DNA from: Apostichopus japonicus
Lineage: Eukaryota; Echinodermata; Holothuroidea; Aspidochirotida; Stichopodidae
Direction of reading: 5' to 3'
DNA: 64,000 nt
NCBI RefSeq assembly: GCF_037975245.1
Contig: NC_092569.1
Span: 16,474,001 to 16,538,000, forward strand
Of the stretch, positions 22,983 through 35,873 are shown piece by piece (position 1 is the first letter of the stretch; each line of letters begins with the position of its first letter). Both the position numbers and the translations under genes were made by a program. The notes beneath the pieces were generated by a model. It made no database searches. It was given only the letters and a program-made list of their open reading frames with translations, and had not been told where the DNA came from.

Positions 22983-24649
22983 TTCTGCCCTGCTTCACTA
23001 TTGATAATTTGAAAGAGACATGAATTATGCCTTTTCAAATTCAGCCATGTTCTAAAAGTCTAATTAACCTTGGCTAATCTAAAGACTGCATATTACATGC
23101 CAGATGAGAGCCAATATCATCCATGTATGTAGGCTACCAGCACCAATTAACTTACAAGTTACAATGTACCCACCCTTAAATCATATTAACCTAAACAACA
23201 TGAAGCAAGGCTAAGCTTCACACGCACATATCAAAATGCACGGTAGGGTGACGATAGGTAGTCTAATACAGCGCCAGTGTTACTATAGTGATAGTCTAAC
23301 TCTTAATTATCGTTCGTCTGGTCTACGTTATATAGGCAAACTAACGGTAGTACTAGACTAGGCCCTACGGTAAGAACTAAAATATGAACTAACTTTTTGT
23401 TATGACAGGCTTTCAAAGTTGTTTTGTTGATTATGATAATGCAAATGTGGCATATGGTTAAAATAAATTTACCACTCACGTCTGACGAAGTACTCAATGA
23501 AGTCCTGTTCTGGTGTGGAAATGTGCGTAGCCTACTGGACAGCAACGGCAGTTGTTTTCCTCTCGTGTCGACGTATTTTGAAGCGCTGTAGTATTGTATT
23601 GTGCAATCTATACACTTCATACGTACGTTAATGCGAGATGCGATCAATCATAATGTACAGAACAGCGCAGCATGTACTGGACGTTCTGACATCGCGCGCC
23701 AACTTGGGTCATGTGACTGCATGCTGGACTGTAGCCAAGTTTTCCGGGAAAGCCAACGGCAGCCGCCCAGAATGTATCAAAAGAATTCCCGCCTGTGCGC
23801 GAGACGTCATAGCTGTTACAGACACGTTGACGCCAATCATCGAGCTAGACCGGCTGGGTCGAATGGGAGGAGGGGTTGAAGGGGGGGGGGGCGGTTCAGA
23901 TGAATGAAATGACATTTACTGTACTATACATATTTAACAACATTTTGATACGTTCGGTGACCCATTTAGCTATAAATAGCTGCATGTGTGTGACCCAATG
24001 ATCGTACATTGAGCACACGGAACTGTCATCGGTTCATGTTTTACTGACAATACAAGTTAACATAAAACAACAATAAATTAGACTACATCTTGAAGGCTGG
24101 GCATTGTATTCTTGGCAGCTCACAGCAGTTATTGTTTTGATAGGATTTCGGAAGTTGTATACTCCTTAAACAAACGGTAAACCAATTGGAACAGTACCAT
24201 CTATTGTAAAATTATGTTTTCATTAGTTAACACGTTAGGCATTTACAAATAATTCGTTTCTAAAACTCTAAATGGTTAGATTTCACATATTTGACCTACA
24301 GACCCTTCAAAGTTACCTTTCACATTGGTTTCGTTCGCTGGATAATTAAGGGTCATTGATGAGCCTCACGGGGTTGGGGGTTGTTGCTCAAATGTAACAC
24401 TAAGGCAGAAAACGACTGTAGGGACAAAGTTAACTGGTAATTGTGGGTTGGATCATGGAGCTATCGGTAATAGCTTCATGGTTGGATTTCATTCTTTTCT
24501 TTGCCAAACGGTAATGTTACTGCACAATGGATTTTGTTGTATACCATTGTATATTGGTAACGTGTTCCACCTTCAAGTATATTTTCGTATAACACTCTTC
24601 AAATTCCAATTTACATGCATTAGATTGCAAAAAAAAAAAAAAAAAAAAC
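22983..24649. other. 5' flank of transposon genes
   Basis: No convincing exon. The segment 23500-23900 is richer in G and C than its surroundings and ends in a run of 11 G (23881-23891). A perfect palindrome AGCTATAAATAGCT (23968-23981) could act as a TATA box for the leftward transposase-like gene; this is speculative. A long A run lies at about 24630-24648. Confidence 0.35.
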
Positions 24650-25050
24650 TTATTCTGTAAAGTACATGACACATATAACGTCTGTAAAAATCACATAAGT
24701 TTACATGTAACTGACATATTCTGGAAAATTTTACAGAATTATCCTGTAAATTTTCATTGGAGGGAAAAATACTACAATTTTTTGTAAACCACTTGCTGTA
24801 ACATAAAACGTCTGTAAAAATCACAGAATTTTACATGTAAATATTAAAAACTGACATATTCTGGAAAATTTTACAGGATTTTCCTGTAAATTTTCTTTGG
24901 AGGGAAAAATACTACAATTTTGTGTAAACCACTTGCTGTACAGAAAACGTCTGTTAAAATAACAGACGTTTACATGTAAATATAGAAAACCGGCTTTTTC
25001 TGTAAAAATCGACAGGAATTAACTGTAAATTTACAGAAATTTTTAACAGT
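24650..25050. repeat. Subterminal tandem array, ~130-139 bp unit
   Basis: Three copies are marked by ACGTCTGT starting at 24678, 24808 and 24947. Units are rich in CTGTAAA/TTTACAG dyads and differ from the left-end array except for that motif style. The last copy merges into the right terminus of the 16.8-kb element. Confidence 0.75.
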
Positions 25051-25051
25051 G
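25012..25051 (-). repeat. Right terminal inverted repeat of the 16.8-kb element
   Basis: Read on the minus strand it starts CACTGTTAAAAATTTCTGT, the counterpart of the left end, and is followed outside by the TA duplication. Confidence 0.7.
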
Positions 25052-25960
25052 TACACATTTTGACAATAAATTAAATAAATGCAAGTATTCCTAAACGCAA
25101 GTGTTTGCTACTAAGTACTTCGTGTTCATTTGGATGAAACGTACAACCGTTATAATAGTGACCAAATTCTCCTCCAACTGAAAGAGGTAAGTACCCCGAA
25201 TGATCCATTCCATGGGAGGGGTGTGGGGGGGGGGCATGGTCTCTGTGAGCGATAATTTTAAAGCAGTCTCCTACCTCAAATGGAAGAAGGGTGCTTTAAG
25301 TTCCCCGTAGCTAAATTGACGCTGACCGAACTTCAATGTAAGACCCACATCTTTCAAAGGTTTAAACAGTCACGTGATATTTCTTTTCCTCTTTTCGCTT
25401 GAAGTAGCGAAATAGTTGGGTCTACTTCAAATAATTTCTCTTTTGGGTTACACATTGACTAATGGTAAACTACTGTGGCCACTAAGGCGTATTACAAAGT
25501 TTCATATATATAACACCATAAGCCACAAAGCACCACACATTTTATTAGTAACTAGCGCGTTGGCTATTAATAGCAAGTCATTTGTCTATCATCCAAATGA
25601 AAATATTTAGCCCATAAGAAGCGAACATTTTGTTTATTAAATCCTCTGAATCGAGAAAGTTTCTTCAATTATGTTTGAAACGTTTTTGTGCTGTGAAATG
25701 GAATAGCCCAGAAACAAGCAAACATAAACATGATTAAGTATCTCATATTGAATCATTTCTTGATTTCAATGTAATTTTAAGCAAATTTATTGATACTCGG
25801 GCGGATGGCATTAATAACTATATATAGTAACACATTCATATGGTAAAGGGCGTGTTGTTGTATTAAAATGTGAGGGGGGGGGGGGTGTAAGACACAATTA
25901 CAGGGGATTTCATTTCTTAAGAAATCGATAGACTGGCTGCTTTCCATTACATGTATCACT
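25052..25960. repeat. Duplicated ~0.9-kb segment, copy 1
   Basis: This segment aligns with 34662-35570. Shared landmarks are 'gacaataaa', 'ctccaactga', 'cccgaatgatccattc', a G run, and 'gggtctacttcaaataatttc'. Copy 1 is preceded by the 16.8-kb insertion; copy 2 is not. Confidence 0.65.
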
Positions 25961-28900
25961 TTATGAGTCTCGTTTGTATGTAGGGGGTGAGTATGGAACG
26001 TTCCCTAATTGACAACATCATTGGACAAGCTGCTATTAAATGGTATTTCTTTGTCAATGTAAGATACCATTTCCGTATCAAAATGAGACTGTTCGCAATT
26101 CCTGTTTATTGTTTTTTTTTATTAGCCATGATTTCTTGTCCAGTCTTTGCCATAATAAACAAAATTTAATTAAAACATATATATACATAAGCCACTTAAT
26201 TAAAGTTTGATGACAAATATTCAATATTCAAACAGTATAGGACAATTACTAAAAGTGTCTCTTAGGGGATTGTATGATACTGGTCATCGATGTTTACCGT
26301 GATCTAAGTATTTCTCAACTTGTAAAAGAAATTTGAATTATAACAAAATCGTTAACGTAGGGAATACTCATATTTAATTTCTTCTGGAATATAATATTTA
26401 ATATGAAAAATTAATATAATCCAACGGATGCTTCAATAAAAGTTGATAGCCGAAAACCATATCCGACTTGGAAACAATAAATTGTCTATTAAAAATATGT
26501 TGCTCAACATCTAAAACAAAATCAGAAGTTATTTTACACTCCCAATACAAGTGTTAAATAAACCCCTCGCTTAGGCCACAGGAAGTATACCGTGAATTGT
26601 TAAGTAAACCCATCAAAGTCAGGAAATGGTTTTTCTCAAGTATACGATGAAGAAGACGAAATTGAATGTATTGTAATTGTGTCTCCGTTAAGGACTTGAA
26701 AGGCATTTGAAAGATAACACGCCATTGTAGAGAGCTGTAATCGAAGTTTACATTCCATTTAACAATACACTTTGGAATAATAACTTAACTGAATAAGCAA
26801 TTCCTAACATTAAAAAATATTAGTAGTTTGCTTTGAGTTTACTTAAATAATGAATTTTAAAAATACAAAAGCTTATTCGTATTTCAAGACGTAAAAGACA
26901 TTGAAAAAGCCAATAACTAGTAGCTCTGCCCTGTCCTAATATGTAATCGATGGTAAATTTACAATAATCATTCTCTGTTGTATTATTGACGTTGTCGCAA
27001 ACTTATGTAGACGCGCAAACGCGAGATCGAAAAATATGGGAAACTGGTGACGATACAAAGTTAACGAGCTCAAAAGTGTTATCCACGCATCTTATTATTT
27101 CGTCTGTCTTCGATAATCTCCGATGAACGTTGCGTATGCATATCTGTGGATGATGTTTCGTTATTCTTGACGTCTTCACAAATGTGCGCTTTAGATCAAT
27201 TCAGCCTAAATTGAGGACAAGTTTAGAACAAGACGATACAGAATTGATACAATTTTAAATTGTTAAGTAAAGTAAACTAAGAAGGAGAAATATATACTAA
27301 TACTGATTCCTTGAACAACGCGTTTCTGTATTTCAAATTGTTAAATTTAATTGAGAGAAGCAAATGGAAATGTTGATACTTTGTTTCCAAAAATAGTGAA
27401 GTGATCCAGAAAATGGCCTCAATAACCACAGCTTTTAATTTGGTTACGTCATCGAATCACGAGATTTAAAAGTTACATGTTATGAGGCAAACATGGGTAT
27501 ACTATATTCCTAATATTATACTGCATGCTGCCGCACTATAATTCCATGATGATTGCTATTTAGAAAAGCGAGTAGGCATCATATCCAAGTAGACCTTTAG
27601 AAGATAAAATATATCTCATGTACGCTAAAATAGCTGATAAGACTAAAAACTGCGTAATCTACAAATAAAAATGTAACGTCATTTGTAAACTGGATCAAAC
27701 GTACCGCATACGTCAACCAAACGCTAAATGATACAATATGCAAACCGTTTGTTGATACACATGTAATATGAATAATCAACCCTTGGCTGACAGTTATATT
27801 GAGAACGCCTTATAGCACTTAAAAATGTCAAATCAAGATTGCTTTATTGTAACATTCTCTGCACGCAAATAATAAAGCCTAACACATTTTGTTAGATTCT
27901 CTCATTTTTATATCTCGAGAAAGTCGTTTGACTATTGGTTCAAAGGATCACTCTTTTTCAAATGAAACACCAAATTGTTATCCTCAAGCCACGAAAACTA
28001 TAACACCACAACTTCACAGCGAATGTAACGGATTTCCAGAAGATCCAAATCCGAGTCTATAAATTGAATGGACTCGAGTAGTATAGGTTCGATGAGTCAT
28101 TTCACAGTAATTGATAACAGCTTTCTATTGTCTTTGTCAGACAGGCTCTATAGAGGGTCCGAATGTGTGATTTCTAGCAATACAGAGGTTAGAGTTGAAG
28201 TTGTCTCTCTATGACATAACAACAGATATAACAACAATACGTTTCAAGCTATCTTTGTCTTTCTATGATAGACAAATGTACAGCTGTTACCTCATGAGAA
28301 CAAAAGTTTCACCCTTCTATATCCAATAGACAACACATATACACGATAAACATCAATGCGAAAATGACTAAAGCGTCACTTGGTGTAAGATAGTCCATAC
28401 GATGCACCCGTTTGTGCTAATGACGTCATTGTAACGAAATCCGGAATTTCGTCGTTTTCCAAAGGAGAGAGATCAGAGGTAAACTAACATAATTGGTTGT
28501 GTTCCGTGTATTCATATTCATCATTATAATTCAGTTGCAGGTTGTGTTCTGCTCCCCAAACATGTTGAACAGTAGCCACCAACATGTCTTCTGAAATCCT
28601 TTTCCCTGCAAAGAGAAAACAAAAAAGATATATACGGGAATTAATCTATTCTTGTTTAACCGCATCCGTAAGTTTCAATATATCTTTCATATAAATTCGA
28701 AGTCAAAATATTTCAAATGAAAAATTTATGACGTCAAGATACAGGCATTGTCGGTCTTACAGTCATCTTTCCATAACTCGCCGTTATCTGTCATGGCGTC
28801 GGAGGCTAATCCAACTAAAGAAATTCTGATCAAAGGTATGCAATATAAGACTAATCTATTCAAATCTGTACAAGAAGATATAATTGATGGTGCGGGAATG

Positions 28901-29380
28901 TTTAATTAGAGTAAATACCATATAGCCAATATCAAGCTAAATCATCTTCTTCCTTTTTTTCTTTTCCTCTTTTCCTTGGCGGCGGAACTTATGTATTCGT
29001 TCAGTCTGTTGCATGATGCTTTCATTCAAACTGTTATGAAGGGCTTTACTCATTTGGTTTCTGTTATTCAGTGGTCGGGTTAAGCGCATCAAGGCTAGAG
29101 CAGGCAGGGTAAGTAAACCTCATTGATTCAGATAATCACGAATGTCGTTTCCAAGTTATGCGTTCATCTTCTATTCATCAAAGTATGCAGGAATATTATA
29201 CTATATTGTTAATCAAATTAACAGCTATACTCCCATACGGAAAAGATAAAGACTGGTTTATATGATCTATTGATGCACTGTATTGGCCTACACGTGCAGG
29301 TCTGTCTGTGTACACTGTACACGGGCTTTTAGTTTATAGCCTTTATAAGCAGACGTTAACTTAACCACTATACCTTCAAT
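25961..29380. other. Intergenic, mostly featureless
   Basis: AT-rich DNA without a supported host gene. A LINE remnant is listed at 26370-26760. Confidence 0.4.
26370..26760 (-). pseudogene. LINE open reading frame remnant (3' end of ORF2)
   Basis: The minus-strand translation shows WRVIFQMPFKSLTETQLQY, then IQFRLLHRILEKNHFL, then YWECK. This resembles the zinc-knuckle-like region after the reverse transcriptase of invertebrate non-LTR elements. A stop interrupts it before HLYWECK. The remnant is short and the clade is not assigned. Confidence 0.5.
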
Positions 29381-30140
29381 GGGACTGGGGTTGAGAGTGG
29401 ACAGTTGTTTGTTACACAGGCTCTATTTTTGGTGACCTTTCTTGAATAGTATCTTCATTTGCACATTTCGGAATGGATTATCTTCTCCACAGGTTTGGTA
29501 CTGAATTATCTTTATGTTAGTACTAATAATATTTACGGACAATTGTTCCTCACCGCGGTTCCAGTAGAATAGTATTATATATCTTATAATTGGCAGATAA
29601 TATAACCGGAAAAACTCGCGTTTATTCCACATGGACAAGCTGCTGGAGAATTTATTCTGGTATAGGTCAATGCGAACAATTCCAACCCTTGTAACAATAT
29701 GGAGCGCAACATACTAAAAAAAACAGTATTTCCGGAACTAAATACAACATTTTTGGAACGAAATTCAAAATTTTCGGAAATACATTCAAAATTTTCGGAA
29801 CTAAATACAGGATTTTCGGAACTAAATACAGGATTTTTGGAACTAAATACAGGATTTTCGGAACTTAATGCAGGATTTTCGGAACTTAATTCATGATTTT
29901 CGGAACTAAATTCAGGATTTGGGGCATTAAATTCAGGATTTTCGGAACTAAATTCAAAATTTTTGGAACTGAATATTCAGATAGTGAGGCTCTCTGTCAA
30001 TTTGTAAGTAAATTGTTTTTACAAGTTAGATTAGGCCTAGTCTGTTTCGTATATACTTTTTAGGAAGAGTCACCCAGTAAAGAACCTGGGCACGAAAACC
30101 AAACTACCGAACGACTGATCCGCTCTCAACCCCAGTCCCC
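29381..30140. mobile_element. Small inverted-repeat (MITE-like) element with internal 21-bp repeats
   Basis: GGGACTGGGGTTGAGAG at the left (29381) is mirrored at the right end (30140). Weaker similarity continues inward (CAGG.TCT...GGTGAC). CAATG-like sequence flanks both sides, but no clean target duplication is seen. It could be a foldback element; a chance inverted repeat is unlikely given the length. Confidence 0.5.
29735..29975 (+). repeat. 21-bp minisatellite, about 11 copies
   Basis: The unit (...ATTTTCGGAACTAAATACAGG) is a multiple of three, so the plus strand reads as a repeated heptapeptide (FSELNTG) over 65 codons from 29699. No other coding sign is present, so the frame is likely incidental. 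A related stray copy lies near 30550. Confidence 0.8.
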
Positions 30141-31959
30141 GTGCATTGAGACTGTGACTGTGTTATCATCGTCGGGTGTGCATCACCATTCCCCTCTAAA
30201 GGGAACAGATACTACACATACTCTTAATCAAAAGGCCGAGAAGCGATCTGTTTCGTATATGTATACATATATTCAATGATACATCTAGTTTGTCAGTGAT
30301 GTAAGCCACAGATATTCGTAATAAGTTAACATGAAACGTTTTCTAAGCCACATATATTCATTTAGGTAAAAACACTATGTAAGTGATGTAATACACACAC
30401 ATATTCATAAATAGATTAGCTATGTCAGTTGTCTCAACCACAGATATTCATAAATAGACTAAACGTGTTTCGTATGTATTTAAAGCCACAGATTATTGAA
30501 GGGATGTAACTAACAGATATTCATAGATTAATGTCTTTCGTATGTATTTGCAGGATTTTCGGAACAAAACTAAGGATTTTCTTGCATTCTCGGAAGCTGA
30601 TTGGATTCCATCGGATTATATTTGTCAATCGTGGTGATTGACTGATCTCTTCGCCGGTCCGTGGTAAGTATCTAGGGACAGCAAGGGGACCGGGAGTAAG
30701 GAAGGGAACAGATGAAGAAGAAAAACCGTGAGTACACTGTTTCTATACTAAATATTCTGGATCGTCTTACTAACACTGGAAGAAGTCCCTCTCAAACAAT
30801 ATCATTGACGTACATTGAGACCCTATTGAGACCCATTTGAACCATTTATTCAACACATACCAAACAAAGCGTATTAAATTACAAATCCCAACGTAATTAT
30901 AAATAATTATTTTTAATTCCAAACTAACTACGCATAGTCAAGATAAGCCATGTATTCTATCGATACAAAAATGTGAACGTAAAACTCGAACCTATCTAAA
31001 CAATTTTTAAGTATCTAATTACAAATGGGAAATTAAACAAATTTAATCGATACAAAACGTGCTTAATTACTTAATTCCATTATCATTACAAATCTCCATT
31101 ACTTATCTCGCGGATAAGTGGATCAACTTAAACCATCGATTAAAAGAAATCTGACATTTCATTCTCCTACAATATTTTTAGCGCATGCTTCTACGTTCTC
31201 TTCACGTTCTTCAAATTTGAAGACCACGAGAGTATACATTCTTTCTTTTGCCTCGTAGCTCACTCGTAATTTTATCGCTGATGGCGAGAAGAACAAATTT
31301 AAGATTTTCCTGTACACCACTTATAAATTTTGTTTTTACACCAAGCGCATGTCTGTAAAGAATTTTTACAAAATTATGTAGCTGAAGGCGCTACTATGAC
31401 ATAACCCTTGTATTTTAAGTTCAGTAATAAATTTTGTTTTGAAATATCTAATTCAGCGAAACAGTACATAATTTTGCCTTCATGATAGTATGTCGCTTGA
31501 GTACAAGCGTTCCACCCCATTATCCACACCGTGCCTCGTTAGGAAATACCTCAAAGAAATGTTCTAGACATCAGCTCGTTTGGTTTACTTTTCCAACCAC
31601 ATACATTACCTTGGCATTCCACTACACCTTATCTTCCCTTCCCAAAAGGAAGACTTAGATATAACTTTTGCAATTGTACAAAATAATTGCGAACGCAAGA
31701 CCACGAAAGAGATACAACAGCCACTGTATTTATATGTACAAACGCACTATACCGAATGGCAGTTCCATGCCTGCCGATGTCGATTCCATTCTGAAAATAA
31801 AACCGTGTCAAGTTCAATTTGCTATGTGCACTTTTCGGTGATGTCAGTATACAGTAAGTTATCGAATTATTACAACATAGTTTTAAGCTTGTCACAAGTT
31901 GTTTGTATTTATGTTAAAAATGTAGGCTTATGAATTGTTGTAGTGTATTTATAGATGCA
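30141..31959. other. Intergenic, with degenerate 43-bp repeat copies at its left part
   Basis: From 30260 to 30560 the motif 'ccacagatattcat' recurs irregularly, so this is a decayed part of the 43-bp family. The rest, including a 117-codon plus-strand ORF at 31580-31933, has no recognisable feature. Confidence 0.45.
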
Positions 31960-34620
31960 ACTGTTTTGTTAGTGTTTAGGCCACATGTATTCTTATAAAA
32001 ATCTATTATGTTAGTGTTGTAGGCCACATATATTCATAGATACAGCTGTTATGTAAGTGTTGTAGGCCACAGATATTCATAGATACATATGTTATGTAAG
32101 TGTTGGAGGCTACAGATATTCATAGGCACAGCTGTTATGTTAATGTTGTAGGCCACATATATTCATAGATACATCTATTATGCTAGTGTTGCAGGCTACA
32201 TCCCAGATACAGCTGTTATGTTAGTGTTGTAGGCCACAGATATTCATAGATACAGCTGTTATGTTAAAGTTTTAGGCCACGGATATTCATAGATATGTAT
32301 TATATGTTAGTGTTGTAGGCCACAGATATTCATATATACAGCTGATTTGTTGGTGTTGTAGGCCACATATATTCATAGATACCTCTATTCAATGTTAGTA
32401 TTGTAGGCCACATATATTTCTTGATACAGCTGTTATGTTAGTGGTGTAGTTTAATCCTATTCGTAAGTATTCTAGCCAGAGATATTCATAGTGTCATACT
32501 ATTCGTCAGTATTCTAAGCCACAGATATTGATAGTTTCATCCTATTCGTAAGTATTCTAGGTTACAGATATTCATAGTTTAATACTTTTATTAAGTATTC
32601 TAAGCCACAGATATTCATAGATTTATCCTACTCGTAAGTATTCTAAGCCACAGATATTCATTGTTTAATCCTATTCCTAAGTAATGTAAGCGACAGAAAT
32701 TCATAATTTCATACTATTCATAAGTATTCTAAGCTACAGATATTCATAATTTACTCCTATTCATAAGTATTCTAAGCAACAAATATTCATAGCTTAATCC
32801 TACTCGTAAGTATTCTAAGCTACAGATATTCATAGATTGATCCTATTCGTAAGTATTCTAAGCTACAGATATTCTTAGATTAATCATATTCAAATGTATT
32901 CTAAGCTACAGATATTCATAGATTATTCCTATTCGTTAGTATTCTTACCCACAGATATTCATAGATTAATCCTATTCGAAGGTATTCTAAGCTACAGATA
33001 TTCATAGATTAATCCTATTCGTAAGTATGCTAAGCCACAGATGTTCATAGTTTAATCCTAATCGTAAGTATTCTAAGCTACAGATATTCATAGATTAATC
33101 CTATCCGTAAGTATTCTTAGGCACAGGTATACCCAGTTTAATCCTATTCGTAAGTGTTCTAAGCCACAAATATTCATATTGCAATCCTATTCGTAAGTAT
33201 TCTTATAAACGGATATTCATAGTTTAATCCTATTCGTAAGTATTCGTAGGCACTGATACACATAGTTTAATCCTAATCGTAAGTATTCTAAGCTACAGAT
33301 ATTCATAGATTAATCCTATTCGTAAGTATGCTAAGCCACAGATGTTCATAGTTTAATCCTATTCGTAAGTATTCTAAGCAACAAATATTCATATTGCAAT
33401 CCTATTCTTAAGTATTCTTATAAACGGATATTCATAGTTTAATCCTATTCGAAGGTATTCTAAGCTACAGATATTCATAGTTTAATCCTATTCGTAAGTA
33501 TTCTTAGGCACAGGTATACCTAGTTTAATCCTAATCGTAAGTGTTCTTAGCCACAAATATTCATATTGCAATCCTATTCTTAAGTATTCTTATAAACGGA
33601 TATTCATAGTTTAATCCTATTCGAAGGTATTCTAAGCTACAGATATTCATAGTTTAATCCTATTCGTAAGTATTCTTAGGCACAGGTATACCTAGTTTAA
33701 TCCTAATCGTAAGTGTTCTTAGCCACAAATATTCATATTGCAATCCTATTCATAAGTATTCTTATAAACGGATATTCATAGTTTAATCCTATTCGTAAGT
33801 ATTCGTAGGCACTGATACACATAGTTTAATCCTAATCGTAAGTATTCTAAGCCACAAATATTCATATTGTAATCCTATTCGTAAGTATTCTAAGCCACAG
33901 ATATTCATAGTTTAATGCTATTCGTAAGTTTTCTTAGCCACAGATATTCATGGTGTAATCCCATTAGTATTATGAGCCACATATATACATAGTTCAGTCA
34001 TATTTGTAAGTATTCTAAGAAACATATATATATATAGTTTAATCAGATTCGTAGGTATTCTTAGCCACAGATATTCATAGTTTTATTCTATTTGTAAGTA
34101 TTCTACGCTACAGATTTTCATAGATGAATCTTATTCGTTAGTATTCTAAGTTACAGATAATCATATTTTATTCTTAATCGTTCGTATTCTAAAGCACAAA
34201 TATTCATAGTTAAATCTGATTCGTAAGTATTCTAAGCTATAGATATTCATAGACTAATCCCATTCGTTAGTATTCTAAGCCACTGATATTCATAGTTTAA
34301 TCCAATTATTTAGTATCCTATGCCACAGGTTTTCATAGTTCTTTCCTATTCGTAAGTATTCTAGGCTACATGTATTAATCCTATTTGTAAGTATTCTAAG
34401 CTACCGATATTCATAGTTCATCCTATTCGTAAGTATTCTAAGCCAAAGATATTTATTGTTTAATCCTCTTCATAAGTATATTAAGCCACATGTAGTCATA
34501 GTTTATGCATACTCGTAATTATTGTAAGCTACAGATAATCATAGTTTAATCCTATTTGTAAGTTTTCTAAGCCACGGATATTCATAATTTAATCCGATTC
34601 ATAAGTATTCTAAGCTAATA
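31960..34620. repeat. 43-bp minisatellite array, about 60 copies
   Basis: The unit contains 'ccacagatattcatag' and, in most copies, 'taatcctattcgtaagta'. The left part (31960-32450) is a subtype with 'gttatgttagtgttgtaggc', also 43 bp. In the centre, blocks repeat at 172 bp (4 units; 33451 and 33623) and 301 bp (7 units; 33026 and 33327), showing higher-order structure. Confidence 0.9.
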
Positions 34621-34657
34621 AAAAATGAACAATTTAGACGCCGAAGGGTTTATTATT

Positions 34658-34680
34658 CTGATACACATTTAGACAATAAA
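34658..34680. other. Empty paralogous target site of the 16.8-kb transposon
   Basis: The sequence CTGATACACATTT here corresponds to CTGATA before the element (ends at 8280) joined to TACACATTTT after it (from 25052), with one TA instead of two. Similarity extends on both sides (GCCGAA on the left; GACAATAAA on the right). Confidence 0.75.
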
Positions 34681-35570
34681 TAAATACAAGTAGTGCTAAA
34701 TTCAACTTCTACTAACAAATATTTCGTGTGATTTTGAAAAAAAAGGTGGGTGTCCAGCGGTATAGAAGTAGCTCAATTCTTCTCCAACTGAATGAGGCAA
34801 GTATCCCGAATGATCCATTCACCCCGACTGGCCATATAGGCAGAGAGGTGGGGGGGGGGGGAGGTGCATGATCTCTGTGAGTGAGGATTATAAAGTACGC
34901 TCTTACCTCAAAAGGAACAAGTGTGCTATAAGTTCCCCCTAGCTAAACGCTCACCAAACTTCAATGTAAGTCCAGCATCTTTCAAAGGTTTTAACATGTG
35001 ATATTTCTGCTCTTCTTGTGACTTGAAACTCCGAAATAGCTGGGTCTACTTCAAATAATTTCACTTTTGTCTTACACACATACTAATTGTTAAACTACTA
35101 TTTTAATATATAACACTATACACTTGTACTGGTAACTAGCACGTTGCCTATACATGGCACGTAATTTTTCTATTCTCAAATGAAAATGTGTAGCCTCGAA
35201 GAAGCCGAAAGCGTGTTCATTAAACCCTATGAATCGACACAATTTCCTCAATTATGTTCGATTCGTTAATGTACGCTAAAATACAATAATCTAGAAACAA
35301 GCAAAAATAGACAAGATTTTGTATCTAATATTGAATGATATCTTCATTTCGATGCAGTTTTTGCCAAATGTATTAATAATCTGGTGGATGTTTATCTATC
35401 TATTTATAATAACACTTGATATGGTAAAGGGTTTGCTACGACTAACTGTTAAGTACTGTGTTAACAGTTATATTGACAATAACCTTAAAGAGATCATGAA
35501 TATGTTCACAGGTTTATCAACGTGACTTTATATTTCTATGAATGAGGGGGAGGGGGGGTGGGATAAAAAA
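34662..35570. repeat. Duplicated ~0.9-kb segment, copy 2
   Basis: It is the partner of 25052-25960 and lies directly downstream of FReD-2. It includes G runs at 34850-34861 and 35546-35562. Confidence 0.65.
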
Positions 35571-35873
35571 CTGCTTTCAATTAAAGGTGCTAACATTATT
35601 ATCATCATCATCAGCTTACTGCTGTTTAAACATTCAATACACACATGACAAAGGATTTACTCTCAGGATGGATAATTACTTGAAATTTATTCTTCGTCAG
35701 TATTCGTCATTCACAAATATCATCAGAAAGCAGTTATCGGTTTTCACAAAGAGTAATATTTATATTTTAAATATATTCGTCAAGACAAATTGTTCGTTCA
35801 TTGTGTTCGAAAGTTGTAAGTTCATTTCCCAAAAAGCACTCATTGATTGATGTTGCTGTCTGCGGCTGATGTA

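Larger units (their letters stand above)
8281..25051 (-). mobile_element. CACTA-like DNA transposon, 16.8 kb, decayed
   Basis: The left end begins CACTGTTAAAAA and the right end finishes TTTTTAACAGTG, so the termini are inverted; similarity continues with small gaps for about 30 bp. TA flanks both ends (8279-8280 and 25052-25053). The sequence at 34658-34680 looks like the same site without the insert and has a single TA. The termini and the paired genes on the minus strand fit the CACTA/EnSpm (CMC) superfamily. That assignment is an inference from CACTG ends and layout, and the 2-bp duplication is short for typical CACTA elements. Both internal genes are broken, and another transposon has inserted into it. 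Confidence 0.75.

Noticed and set aside
31580-31933. 117-codon plus-strand ORF
   Set aside because: No domain, signal or splice context, and an overlapping 88-codon ORF on the other strand; likely chance.
32000-34600. CRISPR-like array
   Set aside because: The 43-bp units are head-to-tail without unique spacers, and the genome is eukaryotic.
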